DNA of 48,740 bases from Methanoregula sp. (lineage in GTDB: Archaea; Halobacteriota; Methanomicrobia; Methanomicrobiales; Methanospirillaceae). The stretch spans positions 1-48,740 of the forward strand of contig NZ_JAJRCG010000021.1 of assembly GCF_028679125.1 (NCBI RefSeq). The letters run 5' to 3'. Position numbers and translations under genes: made by a program. Below, piece by piece: positions 7,254-16,190 of this stretch. The first letter of the stretch is position 1. Every line of letters begins with the position of its first letter. The notes beneath the pieces are model-generated. The model made no database searches and was not told where the DNA came from. It worked only from the letters and a program-made list of their open reading frames with translations.

Positions 7254-8202
7254 CGGTCTTCACCCCCTTTGTCCGGATATCGAGACCGGTCAACCGGATG
7301 AAGACATCCTCCAGGCTTGGGCCCAATGTGTTGACGCTGATGACCCTCCCTTTCCGCTGTGCGGCAAAGGCCATGACACCCTCGATAACAGCCGACGGGT
7401 CCTCGGTGATGAGCCGGAACTTATCGCCTTGCTTTATGACTTCGGTGACCCCGGGGATCTGTTCCAGGTCTTCCGGTTCCGGTGGCGCGGGAAGATCGAA
7501 CGCGGCTTCCACGGACTGGACGCTCTGGATCGTCTTTTTCAGCCGTTCGGGAGAATCAATTGCCGCGATGCGCCCGTGGTTGATGATCGCCACCCGGTCG
7601 CAGGCAAGGTTCGCTTCCTCGATATTATGGGTCGTGAGAAAGACCGTGACATCCTTCTCGTTGAGGTCGCGGATCACGTCCCGGATGATCAGGTTGCTCT
7701 GCACATCGAGGCCCGAAGTCGGTTCGTCCAGGAAGAGGAGACGGGGGTCGTTGATGAGGCCCATGGCAAGCGTGAGCCGGCGCTTCATACCTTTCGAGAA
7801 CCCGTTCGTCTTGTCATCCTTCCGTTCCGTAAGCCCGAAGAGGTCGAGGAGTTCAGATCCCCGCTTCTCGCGCTCCGTTCTCCCGACATGATACATCTCG
7901 GCCGTGAACATCAGGTTCTGCCATGCGGTAAGGTCGGTGTAGATATTCGAGGTCTCGTGCACGATCCCCATCTGCCTGCGGGCGGCGATAGTCTCCTGCA
8001 CGATGTCGTTGCCGAAGATCCGGGCAGTCCCTTCCGTGGGTGCAGAAATCCCCGTGAGAATGCGGATCGTGGTTGTTTTCCCGGCACCGTTCGGGCCGAG
8101 GAACCCGAAGGTCTCCCCGACGTTCACAGAAAAATCCACATGCGTGAGAGCCTGGATATCACCAAACCGCTTCGAGAGCGAGAGGGCTTCAATGGCGTAC
8201 AT
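7246..8202 (-). CDS. ABC exporter ATP-binding protein
   Basis: This 318-aa nucleotide-binding subunit has Walker A GPNGAGKT (36-43), an ABC signature in a variant form FSKGMKRRL (135-143), Walker B LLFLDEP (155-161), a D-loop SGLD and an H-loop histidine in LTTHN. The C-terminal extension of about 100 residues after the ATPase core is typical of DrrA/CcmA-type subunits that pair with ABC-2 permeases. It is the first gene of a two-gene unit with the permease. A TATA-like A/T stretch lies just upstream of 8202 in the intergenic region to 8320. Confidence 0.92.
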   Translation of the reverse strand: MYAIEALSLSKRFGDIQALTHVDFSVNVGETFGFLGPNGAGKTTTIRILTGISAPTEGTARIFGNDIVQETIAARRQMGIVHETSNIYTDLTAWQNLMFTAEMYHVGRTEREKRGSELLDLFGLTERKDDKTNGFSKGMKRRLTLAMGLINDPRLLFLDEPTSGLDVQSNLIIRDVIRDLNEKDVTVFLTTHNIEEANLACDRVAIINHGRIAAIDSPERLKKTIQSVQSVEAAFDLPAPPEPEDLEQIPGVTEVIKQGDKFRLITEDPSAVIEGVMAFAAQRKGRVISVNTLGPSLEDVFIRLTGLDIRTKGVKTVD

Positions 8203-8320
8203 GAACGATCCACCTGTACTTTTGAGTTCTCTGTATCCCGGGGATCTATTTATGTATCTGTATCCTACCGATCACGAAAATGAAAAAAGAGAAACGGGAT
8301 TGAGGTTATTGCATTGATAC

Positions 8321-8551
8321 CTAGAACACGCCAAACCACGCGACATAGGATGTCGCGACCATGATGATCAAAAGCACGATCAGGATCTTGTACCCGCACG
8401 TTGGGCAAATCCCAAAGAAAGAGGGGTGCTCATCGTGGATGTAGGAGGTTTTACAAACCCTGCAGGTTTTTCCGGTATTGTTTGCCGGGCCCTTGCCGGA
8501 TTCCTGGTGATTGTGATGTTCAAACGATTCGTGGTGCGTCATATCCCGCAT
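8321..8551 (-). CDS. small zinc-ribbon membrane protein
   Basis: This short protein (76 aa from the ATG at 8551) has a histidine-rich start (THHESFEHHNH), then a zinc ribbon with CRVC and CPTC knuckles spaced 22 residues apart, then one transmembrane helix at the C-terminus (LIVLLIIMVATSYVAWFGVF). An ATG at 8542 is equally possible; the frame also extends to a TTG at 8599. It is the last gene of a closely packed minus-strand run. It may be a tail-anchored metal-binding or regulatory protein; the function is unknown. Confidence 0.6.
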   Translation of the reverse strand: MRDMTHHESFEHHNHQESGKGPANNTGKTCRVCKTSYIHDEHPSFFGICPTCGYKILIVLLIIMVATSYVAWFGVF

Positions 8552-8607
8552 CTTCGTTGCAAAGAGGTAAAAACGTGTCGGGTTATGCCGGGAATTCAAT
8601 ACAGGTA

Positions 8608-8829
8608 TCAGGTACCACCTTTTTTCTGCAGGTCATGGATCAGGCCGGCAACCCGGTCCCTTGCTTCGGCAGTGGCTTTGGTGTCCCGTTCAACCGCAAT
8701 CGTGACGATATCGCCTTCCCTGCATTCAGGGGGAAGGAGGGATACGGGGAGGTGGAATCGCAGGGGTTCATCCGTGCGAAGGATAAGAACCGCGATCCCC
8801 TCCTCAATGCGATCGATGGTGGCCTTCAT
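8608..8829 (-). CDS. DUF3006 family protein
   Basis: This 73-aa soluble protein matches the DUF3006 pattern: MKATIDRIEEGIAVLIL at the start, a central PVSLLPPECREGDIV strand-turn, and a helical C-terminal end. DUF3006 genes are commonly found beside ComEC/Rec2-like metallo-beta-lactamase genes, and here the ATG overlaps the stop of exactly such a gene (ATGA overlap). A small SH3-like barrel is expected. Its biochemical role is not known; the linkage suggests it acts with the hydrolase. Confidence 0.8.
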   Translation of the reverse strand: MKATIDRIEEGIAVLILRTDEPLRFHLPVSLLPPECREGDIVTIAVERDTKATAEARDRVAGLIHDLQKKGGT

Positions 8830-10268
8830 GCGGGTATATCCTCTCCTTCTTCGTCAATGATTTTACCCGTACCGTCACGGAGAATGGCAACATCCCCGCT
8901 GTTTCCCCAGACCGGTGTGGATTGCCCCATGTAGAGCGCCGTGTCGTTCATGGTGCCGCTGCCGGTGAAGACCGTCACGGAGGTCGAAGGAATGAGGACC
9001 ACTGCGGGAAAGGTGTACGGGTGCGAGCCGGTCTTGTCGGAGAGCGTCCAGCCGGCAATGAGCACGGAGCCGCTTCCCCTGTTCGTGATCCGGACCCATT
9101 CACCGTTCAGGTTCTCCCGGTCATCGCCCGGTGCATTGAACTGCGTGGCGCTGATGACAATTGACGATGCATTGCCTATCTGGACCGGGGGCAGGGTGAC
9201 CGGGATCGTGACATTGGTGAGGGAGATATTGGAGAGGTCGGGCACCAGGCCGGTGGCATTCAGGGTGATCGCGGGCAGGGGAATCGCTGTTCCGGAATTC
9301 GTCACGGTGACTTTTGGGGAGGGCGTAGTTGCATAGACCGCCGCGTTCCAGAAACCTGAATCTCCTTTTTCCGTTGTTACCGAGAAGGTGCTCCCGTCGC
9401 TCACCACGCGGACCGTCCCGTCCCTGTCCGTACGGAATACCTTCGAACCCACGGTTGCGAGCCGTTCGAGCGTGGCCGTGTGCGGGTGGGCGTAGTCATT
9501 GTCCTTCCCGAGCGAGATGACCGCGACATCCGGGTTCACCCTTGCAAGGAACGCTGCCGAGCTCGAACCGGAACTCCCGTGGTGGCCGACCTTGAGCACC
9601 CGGGCATCCAGGGGATAACCGGTCTTTGTCATCACCTCTTCGGCGGCAGCCGTAGCATCGCCGGCATACAGCAGGTTCATGGTGCCGTACGAGATCCGCA
9701 GGACGATGCTGTTGGTGTTGATATCGTCCCCTATCCGCTCTTTGGGTGGAGAGAGAACGAGGATCCCGAGGGCCGGGTCGATGTCAATGTTCTGTCCTGA
9801 TTCTGCCACAATGTAGGGGATATTCTTCTCGTCCACCGTTTCGAGGAAATGCTCGTACAGCGAAGAGGTCGAGGGCATCCCGGTATCGAGCACCTTCCCT
9901 ACGGGAAAGGCAACGAGAACCTTCTGCATCCCGCCGATATGGTCTGAATGAGGGTGGGTTGCAACGAGGAGGTCGATCTTCGTGACGCCGAGTTTTTTCA
10001 GGTCGCTGACAACCGTGTCTCCCCGGTCTGTTTCACCGGCATCGATCAGGATTACCTTGTCCCTGAAGAGGATGACCGATGAATCCCCCTGCCCGACATC
10101 CAGGAAATACGCGTGGAGGTCACCGGTGGTATTCTGGTTCAGCAGTGCACCGGGCTGCGGACTGGTACACCCCGCAGAAACGAGGACGAGTACCAGGAGT
10201 ACCGCGATGACGGTACTGACCCGGGCTGAAGAACGGGAGAGGGGTCGCATTGCTGCCTCTGGTTGCAT
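8826..10268 (-). CDS. secreted ComEC-like metallo-beta-lactamase lipoprotein with lamin-tail domain
   Basis: The 480-aa protein starts with a hydrophobic signal segment (residues 17-32) and a lipobox-like SAGC (C34), so it is probably anchored outside the cell. Residues 50-310 form a metallo-beta-lactamase domain of the ComEC/Rec2 type. Its features are DVGQGDSS, LIDAG, the metal-binding HPHSDHIGG (H105, H107, D109, H110), AGDAT, and KVGHHGSSGS. The ComEC transmembrane channel is absent, so this is the free-standing hydrolase class, likely a nuclease or phosphoesterase. Residues about 365-478 form a lamin-tail domain (EWVRITNRG, then GWTLSDKTG, YTFP and GDVAILRDGTG), a beta-sandwich common in secreted DNA-linked proteins. 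It begins within the stop of the deaminase gene (TGATG) and overlaps DUF3006. Confidence 0.87.
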   Translation of the reverse strand: MQPEAAMRPLSRSSARVSTVIAVLLVLVLVSAGCTSPQPGALLNQNTTGDLHAYFLDVGQGDSSVILFRDKVILIDAGETDRGDTVVSDLKKLGVTKIDLLVATHPHSDHIGGMQKVLVAFPVGKVLDTGMPSTSSLYEHFLETVDEKNIPYIVAESGQNIDIDPALGILVLSPPKERIGDDINTNSIVLRISYGTMNLLYAGDATAAAEEVMTKTGYPLDARVLKVGHHGSSGSSSAAFLARVNPDVAVISLGKDNDYAHPHTATLERLATVGSKVFRTDRDGTVRVVSDGSTFSVTTEKGDSGFWNAAVYATTPSPKVTVTNSGTAIPLPAITLNATGLVPDLSNISLTNVTIPVTLPPVQIGNASSIVISATQFNAPGDDRENLNGEWVRITNRGSGSVLIAGWTLSDKTGSHPYTFPAVVLIPSTSVTVFTGSGTMNDTALYMGQSTPVWGNSGDVAILRDGTGKIIDEEGEDIPA

Positions 10269-11593
10269 CAGGCTGACTTTGCCCGGTCCACGAGCTTGAA
10301 TGCAGCCTCGGTCGCCTCGTTCAGCACTTCGGCCTCGTCCGGGATGCCGCGGTCGAGCATCAGGATCCTGCCATTGCAGATGGTGGTCTCCACGGAATAG
10401 CCGTTGCAGGCATACACCAGGTTCGAGGTCGCGTTGTGGATCGGGACATTGCAGGCATCCCGGTTGCTGACAAGGATGATATCGGCCGGGGTGCCGGCCG
10501 CGAGCCGCCCGGTCGGGAGGCCGAGCGCCTTTGCCCCGTTCGCCGTTGCCATGGCAAGGGCCTCCGGTGCCGGCAGGATCGTGGGATTGTTCCAGTAGAA
10601 CTTCTGGAGGAGGGCGGCGACCTTCATCTCCTCGAACATGTCGAGGTTATTGTTCGAGGAGCAGCCATCCGTCCCGAGACTGACGTTTGCCCCCGCAGCC
10701 TTGAGCCAGGGGTAGGGCATGGCCCGGTTGGTGGCGAGTTTCATGTTGCTCACCGGGTTGTGGGCAGCCGAGACGCCACGCTTCCCGAGCAGTTGGCACT
10801 CCGCCTCGTCCAGCCAGCAGCAGTGGGCTGCAACCGTCTGCGGCGTAAGGATGCCGCACTCATCGACATGGGCGGCCGGGCGCCTGCCGTACTGCGCAAC
10901 GCAGTCATTGACTTCCTTCTCGGTCTCGGAGAGGTGGATATGAATCCCGCACTTCTGCGCTTGTGCATATTCAGCGCACCACTTCAGCCCTTCGGGCGAG
11001 CACGTGTAGGGCGAGTGGGGGCCGACCGCAAATTTGATCCGTGGGTTGGCGAGAGTGCGGATGTGAGCTGCCAGCTGCTCGGTGGCCTTGCATTCGGCCT
11101 CGCGCTTCTCCGCGTTCGCGAGATCGATGAACCCGTACGAGAGCGTGGCCCGGATACCGGCCTGGTCCACGGCCTTGGCTGCCTGGTCCATGATGAAGTA
11201 CATGTCATTGAACGCAGTCGTGCCGGACCGGATCATCTCGTTGCACGCGAGCCGTGTCCCCCAGTACACGTCTTTTGGGGTCAGGTGGGCTTCGAGCGGC
11301 CAGATTTTCTGCGAGAGCCAGTCCTGCAGGATCATGTCATCGGCATACCCCCGCAGAAGGCTCATGGCCGCGTGGGTGTGGGTGTTGACCAGGCCTGGCA
11401 GGGCGAGCGCCCCGTTCCCGTCGATAAGAAAATCCGCCTCGCCTTTCCATTCCTTCCGCTCGTTCTCGCCGATACTGGCGATCATGCCCTTCTCGTCAAT
11501 AGAAATATCGACCGTGCGGCCGTCTACAACAACATTGCTGATCAGCAGGGAGTGGTTCCCGCGGAAAAGCGCATTCATCTCGTAATCAGACAT
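10268..11593 (-). CDS. dadD: 5'-deoxyadenosine deaminase (SAH/MTA deaminase family)
   Basis: This 441-aa amidohydrolase belongs to the family of archaeal DadD, which deaminates 5'-deoxyadenosine, S-adenosylhomocysteine and methylthioadenosine released by radical SAM and methyl-transfer enzymes. Metal ligands are visible in NTHTHAAM (H72, H74), the HLSETE histidine and the LGTDGCSSNN aspartate; substrate-side residues lie in GPHSPYTC. The start at 11593 is ATG with AGAGGAC close upstream. Only 13 bases separate it from the phosphorylase gene upstream, so the pair can act in sequence: deamination of MTA or SAH to the inosine form, then phosphorolysis. Exact substrate preference is inferred from the archaeal family. 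Confidence 0.88.
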   Translation of the reverse strand: MSDYEMNALFRGNHSLLISNVVVDGRTVDISIDEKGMIASIGENERKEWKGEADFLIDGNGALALPGLVNTHTHAAMSLLRGYADDMILQDWLSQKIWPLEAHLTPKDVYWGTRLACNEMIRSGTTAFNDMYFIMDQAAKAVDQAGIRATLSYGFIDLANAEKREAECKATEQLAAHIRTLANPRIKFAVGPHSPYTCSPEGLKWCAEYAQAQKCGIHIHLSETEKEVNDCVAQYGRRPAAHVDECGILTPQTVAAHCCWLDEAECQLLGKRGVSAAHNPVSNMKLATNRAMPYPWLKAAGANVSLGTDGCSSNNNLDMFEEMKVAALLQKFYWNNPTILPAPEALAMATANGAKALGLPTGRLAAGTPADIILVSNRDACNVPIHNATSNLVYACNGYSVETTICNGRILMLDRGIPDEAEVLNEATEAAFKLVDRAKSA

Positions 11594-11606
11594 AGTCCTC
11601 TCTCCG

Positions 11607-12281
11607 TCAACTCATGTACTTGATGATATCTGCTACAATCTTCTCGTTCCGGTCCCGGTGCTCCCGTGCAATCTCAAGCATGTGCTCGTACGTCAGCACT
11701 TCGTTCCCCAGGCCGTTTGCATAGTTCTCGATGGTGCAGAGCGCAGCAAAGTCCATCTTAAGTTCGCAGGCAAGGGTTGCTTCGGATGCCACCGTCATAC
11801 CCACAACATCGGCGAACCCTGCAAGCGCCTTCACCTCAGCGATCGTCTCGATCCGGGGCCCCCGGGTCTGGACATATACCCCGCCGAACCGTGCCGACGG
11901 GATCCGCTCCGCGAGTTTTTTCACCAGCCGGTCCGAGAGTTCGGGGCGGACATGCTCGATAGCATGGTCGTGGATGGAGGGTATATCGGACATGCTGACA
12001 TAGTCCGTGGGGATGAGCAGCGAGCCGGGCGCAATATCCTGCCTGAGCGAGCCCGATGACCCGAACGCGACAATATCCGTGACTCCGGCAATGGCCATGG
12101 CCGCAAGGTTCGCCCGGTAATTGATCCGGTGCGGTGGCCGGTTGAGCTGGTGGCGCATCAGCATCACGAGGTTGTCGCCGCAGAGCAGTTCTGCGGTGCC
12201 AAACGGCGTTGCAATCTCCTGCTTTGCAAGGTCCGGCAGCGTGGAGAAGAGGAGGCTGGTGCCGCCGATAATTCCCAGCAT
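11607..12281 (-). CDS. 5'-methylthioadenosine/methylthioinosine phosphorylase (PNP family)
   Basis: This is a nucleoside phosphorylase of about 225 aa of the MTAP/PNP family: GIIGGTSLL at the start (phosphate-binding loop), PPHRINYRANLAAM, the FGSSGSLRQDI motif, YVQTRGPRIET, and the purine/ribose-binding GMTVASEATLA segment. In methanogens that use DadD, the partner is a methylthioinosine phosphorylase that releases hypoxanthine, which fits the adjacent dadD. I start at the ATG 12281 (MLGIIGG) because a GGGGG run lies 6 bases upstream; ATG 12287 is an alternative. The frame stays open to 12557, but that extension translates the complement of tRNA-Ala and is not real. Confidence 0.85.
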   Translation of the reverse strand: MLGIIGGTSLLFSTLPDLAKQEIATPFGTAELLCGDNLVMLMRHQLNRPPHRINYRANLAAMAIAGVTDIVAFGSSGSLRQDIAPGSLLIPTDYVSMSDIPSIHDHAIEHVRPELSDRLVKKLAERIPSARFGGVYVQTRGPRIETIAEVKALAGFADVVGMTVASEATLACELKMDFAALCTIENYANGLGNEVLTYEHMLEIAREHRDRNEKIVADIIKYMS

Positions 12282-12484
12282 CAGCATCCCCCGGCGGCTC
12301 GGGCGATTTCCGGCATATCTCTGACCTGCATCATCCAAATCCCTTCGCTGGAGAAATGTTGGCGAGTGAATACTAATACCTAGCGCCGTTTTCCCCGTGT
12401 TTTGCAGCGAGCCGGGCCCGGGGGATCCGGCCCGCAGGGTGAACAAACAATTCTTTAACCATGGACAACTTACTAGATAGGAGC

Positions 12485-12556
12485 GGGCCGGTAGATCAGT
12501 GGTAGATCGCTTCCTTGGCATGGAAGAGGCCGCGGGTTCAATTCCCGCCCGGTCCA
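12485..12556 (+). tRNA. tRNA-Ala (anticodon GGC)
   Basis: A complete 72-nt cloverleaf: acceptor GGGCCGG with CCGGTCC, D stem GATC/GATC, anticodon arm CTTCC-TTGGCAT-GGAAG (anticodon GGC at 12518-12520), T arm GCGGG-TTCAATT-CCCGC, discriminator A at 12556. The third acceptor pair is G3-U70, the identity determinant of alanine tRNA. No intron, and CCA is not encoded. Confidence 0.96.
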
Positions 12557-12761
12557 TCTCCGCTTCAGCAGGACTGTTTTTTGAACACGGGATCGATACG
12601 CTCCCCCGACAGGTTGCCGGAAAATTTCCTGATAATCATGCCAGTTGTATCTGCACGGTTTCGGTGATCCCCCGGGACACTGGCCTGCAGGACTCTTGCG
12701 TACCGACGGCGGACTGTTTCACAATGCTTATGAGACCTGAATTTAAATAGACGATTCCTGA

Positions 12762-14156
12762 GTGGCTACGACGTTGACAACAGGAAAGGGATCCCGGGAA
12801 CATGGCGATATACCAGATAGCCCCCGTCAGGAGAAACCGGATGTTCTCCCTGACAAGAGCAGCAGGTTCGCCGGCAGCAGGATCCTTGTTGTCGAGGACA
12901 GCCGTACCCAGGCAGAGTATCTCCGCTATATCCTTGAGACCGGGGGCTACAGCGTTGTCATGGCAACCCATGGCCGGGAAGCGCTCGACCTAATCCAGAG
13001 CGATCTCCCGGCCATGGTGCTCACGGACATTGTCATGCCGGAGATGGACGGATACGATCTCTGCCGGGAGATGAAAGCAAATCCCCGCACCTCCGGGATC
13101 CCCGTGATCCTCGTCACCCAGCTCTATGACCCGGCGGATGTGATCAAAGGGCTGGAAGCCGGGGCTGACAATTTCATTGTCAAGCCGTATGATGCAGGGC
13201 ACATCTATTCATGCATCGCAACCATGCTGGAGGCAGCCAGCCTGAACAAGTTCCCACATCATCCCCCTGTTGAGTTTATCTTCGGCCACCAGCAGCACCG
13301 GATCACCTCCGACCCTTCCCGCATCCTCAATATCCTCCTCTCCACCTATGAGTATGCCCTGCGGAAGAACACCGAACTGCAGGAAACACAGGAACAGATG
13401 AGCCTGCTCAACGAGGAACTCTCGACAACGGTTGCGGATCTCAAGACCGCGAACGCGAACCTCTCCTTGGAGAATGCCGAACGGAAACGGGTCGAGAAGG
13501 CGCTTGCCGATGCAAACCGGAAACTCAACCTGATGACGAGCATCACCCGCCACGACATCAACAACCAGATCACCGCTCTCCAGTTGTATATCGACTTCGC
13601 GGAATCGGAGAGCGTGAACCCGGCCGTTCTTGAACATCTCCGGAAAGCGAAGTTTGCCACGGAGACCATCCAGAGACAGATTGTCTTCACCAAACAGTAC
13701 GAGGATATCGGGATACAGGTCCCCCGGTGGCAGGACATCAGGAAGATCGTGGATGTGCTCAGGCCCATCATCAGGGCTGCGGGGATCCAGCTTGAGACAA
13801 AAAACCTGGCCACCGAAGTGTATGCCGATCCGCTCCTCGCAAAGGTCTTCGAGAACCTGGTCGATAACTCCATCCGTCACGGCAGGCAGGTCAGGAAGAT
13901 CTGCATCACCATGGCCAAAAATGCGGAGGGGGCGATGACCGTCGGGTACCTGGATGACGGGGAGGGTGTTTCAGCGGAGGACAAGGACCGGATCTTCTTA
14001 AAGGGGTTCGGGAAGAATACCGGGCTTGGCCTGTTCCTGAGCCGGGAGATCCTTGGCATCACCAGCATTACCATCTGGGAGAAGGGCACCCCGGGCAAAG
14101 GGGCATACTTTGAGATCACCGTGCCTCCTGACGGCTTCCGGCCGGTCCAGGAATAG
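12762..14156 (+). CDS. receiver-histidine kinase hybrid
   Basis: A 464-aa soluble signalling protein. Residues 40-155 are a receiver domain with phospho-acceptor D89 (VLTDIVMPEMDGY) and K141 (IVKPYD). Residues about 200-255 form a coiled coil. A histidine-kinase core follows with H264 in ITRHDINNQI, the N box FENLVDNS (about 363-370), the G1 box DDGEGV, and GLGLFLSREI in the G2 region. There are no membrane helices, so input probably comes through the receiver from another kinase or from partner contacts. It is a plausible phosphorelay component, but no separate response regulator is encoded nearby. The first start after the in-frame stop is GTG at 12762; TTG at 12774 is another option. No clear ribosome binding site. 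Confidence 0.87.
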   Translation: MATTLTTGKGSREHGDIPDSPRQEKPDVLPDKSSRFAGSRILVVEDSRTQAEYLRYILETGGYSVVMATHGREALDLIQSDLPAMVLTDIVMPEMDGYDLCREMKANPRTSGIPVILVTQLYDPADVIKGLEAGADNFIVKPYDAGHIYSCIATMLEAASLNKFPHHPPVEFIFGHQQHRITSDPSRILNILLSTYEYALRKNTELQETQEQMSLLNEELSTTVADLKTANANLSLENAERKRVEKALADANRKLNLMTSITRHDINNQITALQLYIDFAESESVNPAVLEHLRKAKFATETIQRQIVFTKQYEDIGIQVPRWQDIRKIVDVLRPIIRAAGIQLETKNLATEVYADPLLAKVFENLVDNSIRHGRQVRKICITMAKNAEGAMTVGYLDDGEGVSAEDKDRIFLKGFGKNTGLGLFLSREILGITSITIWEKGTPGKGAYFEITVPPDGFRPVQE

Positions 14157-14309
14157 TGTGCCGGGGGTCTCATAGTACAGGCGGGTTAATAGGCCCGGGC
14201 AGAATTCCGGTCAGGTATCTCCCGCAATCCTGTGTTTATTCTCTCTTCCTGTCCCCGGGTACCATACACACTTTTTTATGTTCACGGGGTAAGGATAAGT
14301 CTGAAGATT

Positions 14310-14939
14310 ATGCGTATCCGTGACCTGATCCTGCCGGAAGACAAGGTCTTCTTCACGCTGTTTTTTGAGATGACGGAGAAGATCGCCGAGGCATCGACCA
14401 CGCTCAACGAGATCACCCACGAACTGCCCGGGGGAACCGAGAAAGCCCACAAGATACGGCAGATCGAACATATGGGAGACGAAATCACCCGGAAGATCTT
14501 CGAACGGCTCGACGAGTCGCTCATCACCCCGCTCGAACCCGATGAGATCGCCCGGCTTGCGCCGGCGTTTGACGATGTCCTCGATAAAATCGACTGGGTC
14601 ACCCACCAGTTATGCAATTACGGGATCCCGGCAACCAACGATGTGCTCAAGGAATACTCGTACCTCATCCTGCTCACCAGTGCCGAGATCAGCCATGCGG
14701 TGAACAGCCTTGCCACGCTGAAGAATCCCGAGGAGGTCAAGACCCATACCCGCGAGATCAGCAGGCTGTACAATCTCTCCACGGAACTCCTCTCACGCGC
14801 CGTCCTTGAACTCTTCAAGACGCAGGATCTCCTCCTGATCATCAAGCTCAAGGATATTTACGAGGGGCTGGCGAAAGTGATGGAGAAGTGCAATGATGTG
14901 GGGCACACCCTGCACGACATCGCGATGGCCCACGTATGA
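14310..14939 (+). CDS. DUF47 PhoU-like regulator of the adjacent phosphate transporter (copy 1)
   Basis: This 209-aa all-helical protein of the DUF47/PhoU-like family usually binds metal clusters and works with PiT permeases. Characteristic motifs are LPEDKVFFTLFFEM at the start, RQIEHMGDEITRKIFERLD, ITPLEPDEIARLA and the C-terminal LLLIIKLKDIYEGLAKVMEKC. I chose the ATG at 14310 (MRIRDLILPEDK), which matches the start of the second copy at 16191; the frame extends to 14232 but adds an atypical segment. The stop overlaps the permease start (ATGA), so the pair is translationally coupled. A T-rich TATA-like stretch lies at about 14269-14279. Confidence 0.88.
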   Translation: MRIRDLILPEDKVFFTLFFEMTEKIAEASTTLNEITHELPGGTEKAHKIRQIEHMGDEITRKIFERLDESLITPLEPDEIARLAPAFDDVLDKIDWVTHQLCNYGIPATNDVLKEYSYLILLTSAEISHAVNSLATLKNPEEVKTHTREISRLYNLSTELLSRAVLELFKTQDLLLIIKLKDIYEGLAKVMEKCNDVGHTLHDIAMAHV

Positions 14940-16126
14940 CCGGTATGGAGCCCCTAGTTCTCTTCGGCATCATCCTCGCCATGGGCCTGAGTTTTGTCAA
15001 CGGGCTGAATGATGCCTCCCACTCCATCGCCACCGTTGTTGCGACCAAAGCCCTCTCGCCATTCAAGGCCGTTCTCTCTACTGCGATCTGCAATATGGCA
15101 GGGCCGTTCATCTTCACGACCGCCGTTGCTGCCACGATCGGGACTGCCATCGTGAACCAGGACGGCCTCACCCCGCTCTCCATTGTTGTTGCAACGGGTG
15201 CCGCCATTCTCCTCGTATTTGTCGCAACCCGGGCGGGCATCCCCCTCTCCAGCAGCAACGCGCTGGTAGGGGGACTGATCGGCGCCGGTATCGCGGTCAT
15301 GGGACCTGCTGCCATAATTCTCCCTTCACTCACAACCGTTGAACAGGTCATCTTCTACGGCCTGATCGGAGGGACTATCGGGGGAGCCGGACTGGGACTC
15401 TTCACCGCATCATGCAAAGAAGATGTCCGGCTCGGTATCCTGCTCGGGGCCATCTGCGGCGCCACCCTGATCATTCCCATCCTGATGCTGGCAGGTATGT
15501 TAAAACTCTCCGGCCTGCTCGCGATCGTGCTCTTCATCTTCATCTCCCCCATCATCGGGACCGTGGGTGCCTTTTCCTTCGATCTCCTCATCACCCACCT
15601 CTTCCGGCATTCCCGCCGGAACCGGGTGAACCGGGTTGCCCGGCCCCTGCATATCCTCGCATGCCTGATCCAGGCAACCGCCCATGGTGCAAACGACGGC
15701 CAGCTCGCAGTCGGGGTGATCACGGCACTGCTCCTCTCATCCGGAATCCTCCTGACATTCGATGTCCCGCTGTGGGTGATCCTTGCCTGTGCCATAACCA
15801 TCGGCCTGGGCACCTGTTTCGGCGGGTGGCAGGTCGTGGACAAGATGGCAAAGGGGATCACGAAGATCCGTCCTTACCAGGGGTTCTGTGCCGCTACCGT
15901 GAGCAGCACGCTCCTGGTTGCCGTTACGGTGGCCGGGATCCCGGTCTCGTCAACCCACGCGATCAACGGGACGATCATCGGAGTCGGGGCAACACGGGGC
16001 AAAAACGCGGTACAGTGGCGGGTTGTCCGTGAGATGATGACCGCGTGGATCATCACGATCCCGCTTGCCATTGCGGTGGCATGGGCCGGGTACTCCGTGG
16101 TCTCGCTTGCCATGGCTGCATTCTGA
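14936..16126 (+). CDS. PiT-family inorganic phosphate transporter (copy 1)
   Basis: This 396-aa permease has about ten predicted helices and the duplicated PiT signatures: the first repeat GLSFVNGLNDASHSIATVV near residue 16 and the second AHGANDGQLAVGV near residue 248. A VSSTHAINGTIIG segment follows near the C-terminus, mirrored by LSSSNALVGGLIG in the first half. The family imports phosphate with H+ or Na+. It overlaps the DUF47 gene by 4 bases. It is about 50 residues longer than copy 2, mainly through a longer central part around SRRNRVNRVARP. The divergence of the two permeases suggests different affinity or ion coupling, which is inference. Confidence 0.92.
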   Translation: MTGMEPLVLFGIILAMGLSFVNGLNDASHSIATVVATKALSPFKAVLSTAICNMAGPFIFTTAVAATIGTAIVNQDGLTPLSIVVATGAAILLVFVATRAGIPLSSSNALVGGLIGAGIAVMGPAAIILPSLTTVEQVIFYGLIGGTIGGAGLGLFTASCKEDVRLGILLGAICGATLIIPILMLAGMLKLSGLLAIVLFIFISPIIGTVGAFSFDLLITHLFRHSRRNRVNRVARPLHILACLIQATAHGANDGQLAVGVITALLLSSGILLTFDVPLWVILACAITIGLGTCFGGWQVVDKMAKGITKIRPYQGFCAATVSSTLLVAVTVAGIPVSSTHAINGTIIGVGATRGKNAVQWRVVREMMTAWIITIPLAIAVAWAGYSVVSLAMAAF

Positions 16127-16190
16127 GGCCCGCAGGGTTTCGCTATATTTTTAAGATTCACCGCCGATTACCACTGGGTTTGTGTTTGTT

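Noticed and set aside
8826..10268. DNA uptake competence protein ComEC
   Set aside because: Only the metallo-beta-lactamase part is present; the multi-helix channel domain is missing and the protein is a secreted lipoprotein.
12282..12557. N-terminal extension of the nucleoside phosphorylase back to 12557
   Set aside because: The extra 90 codons are the reverse complement of the tRNA-Ala gene and its upstream region; the family N-terminus (GIIGGT) begins at 12281.
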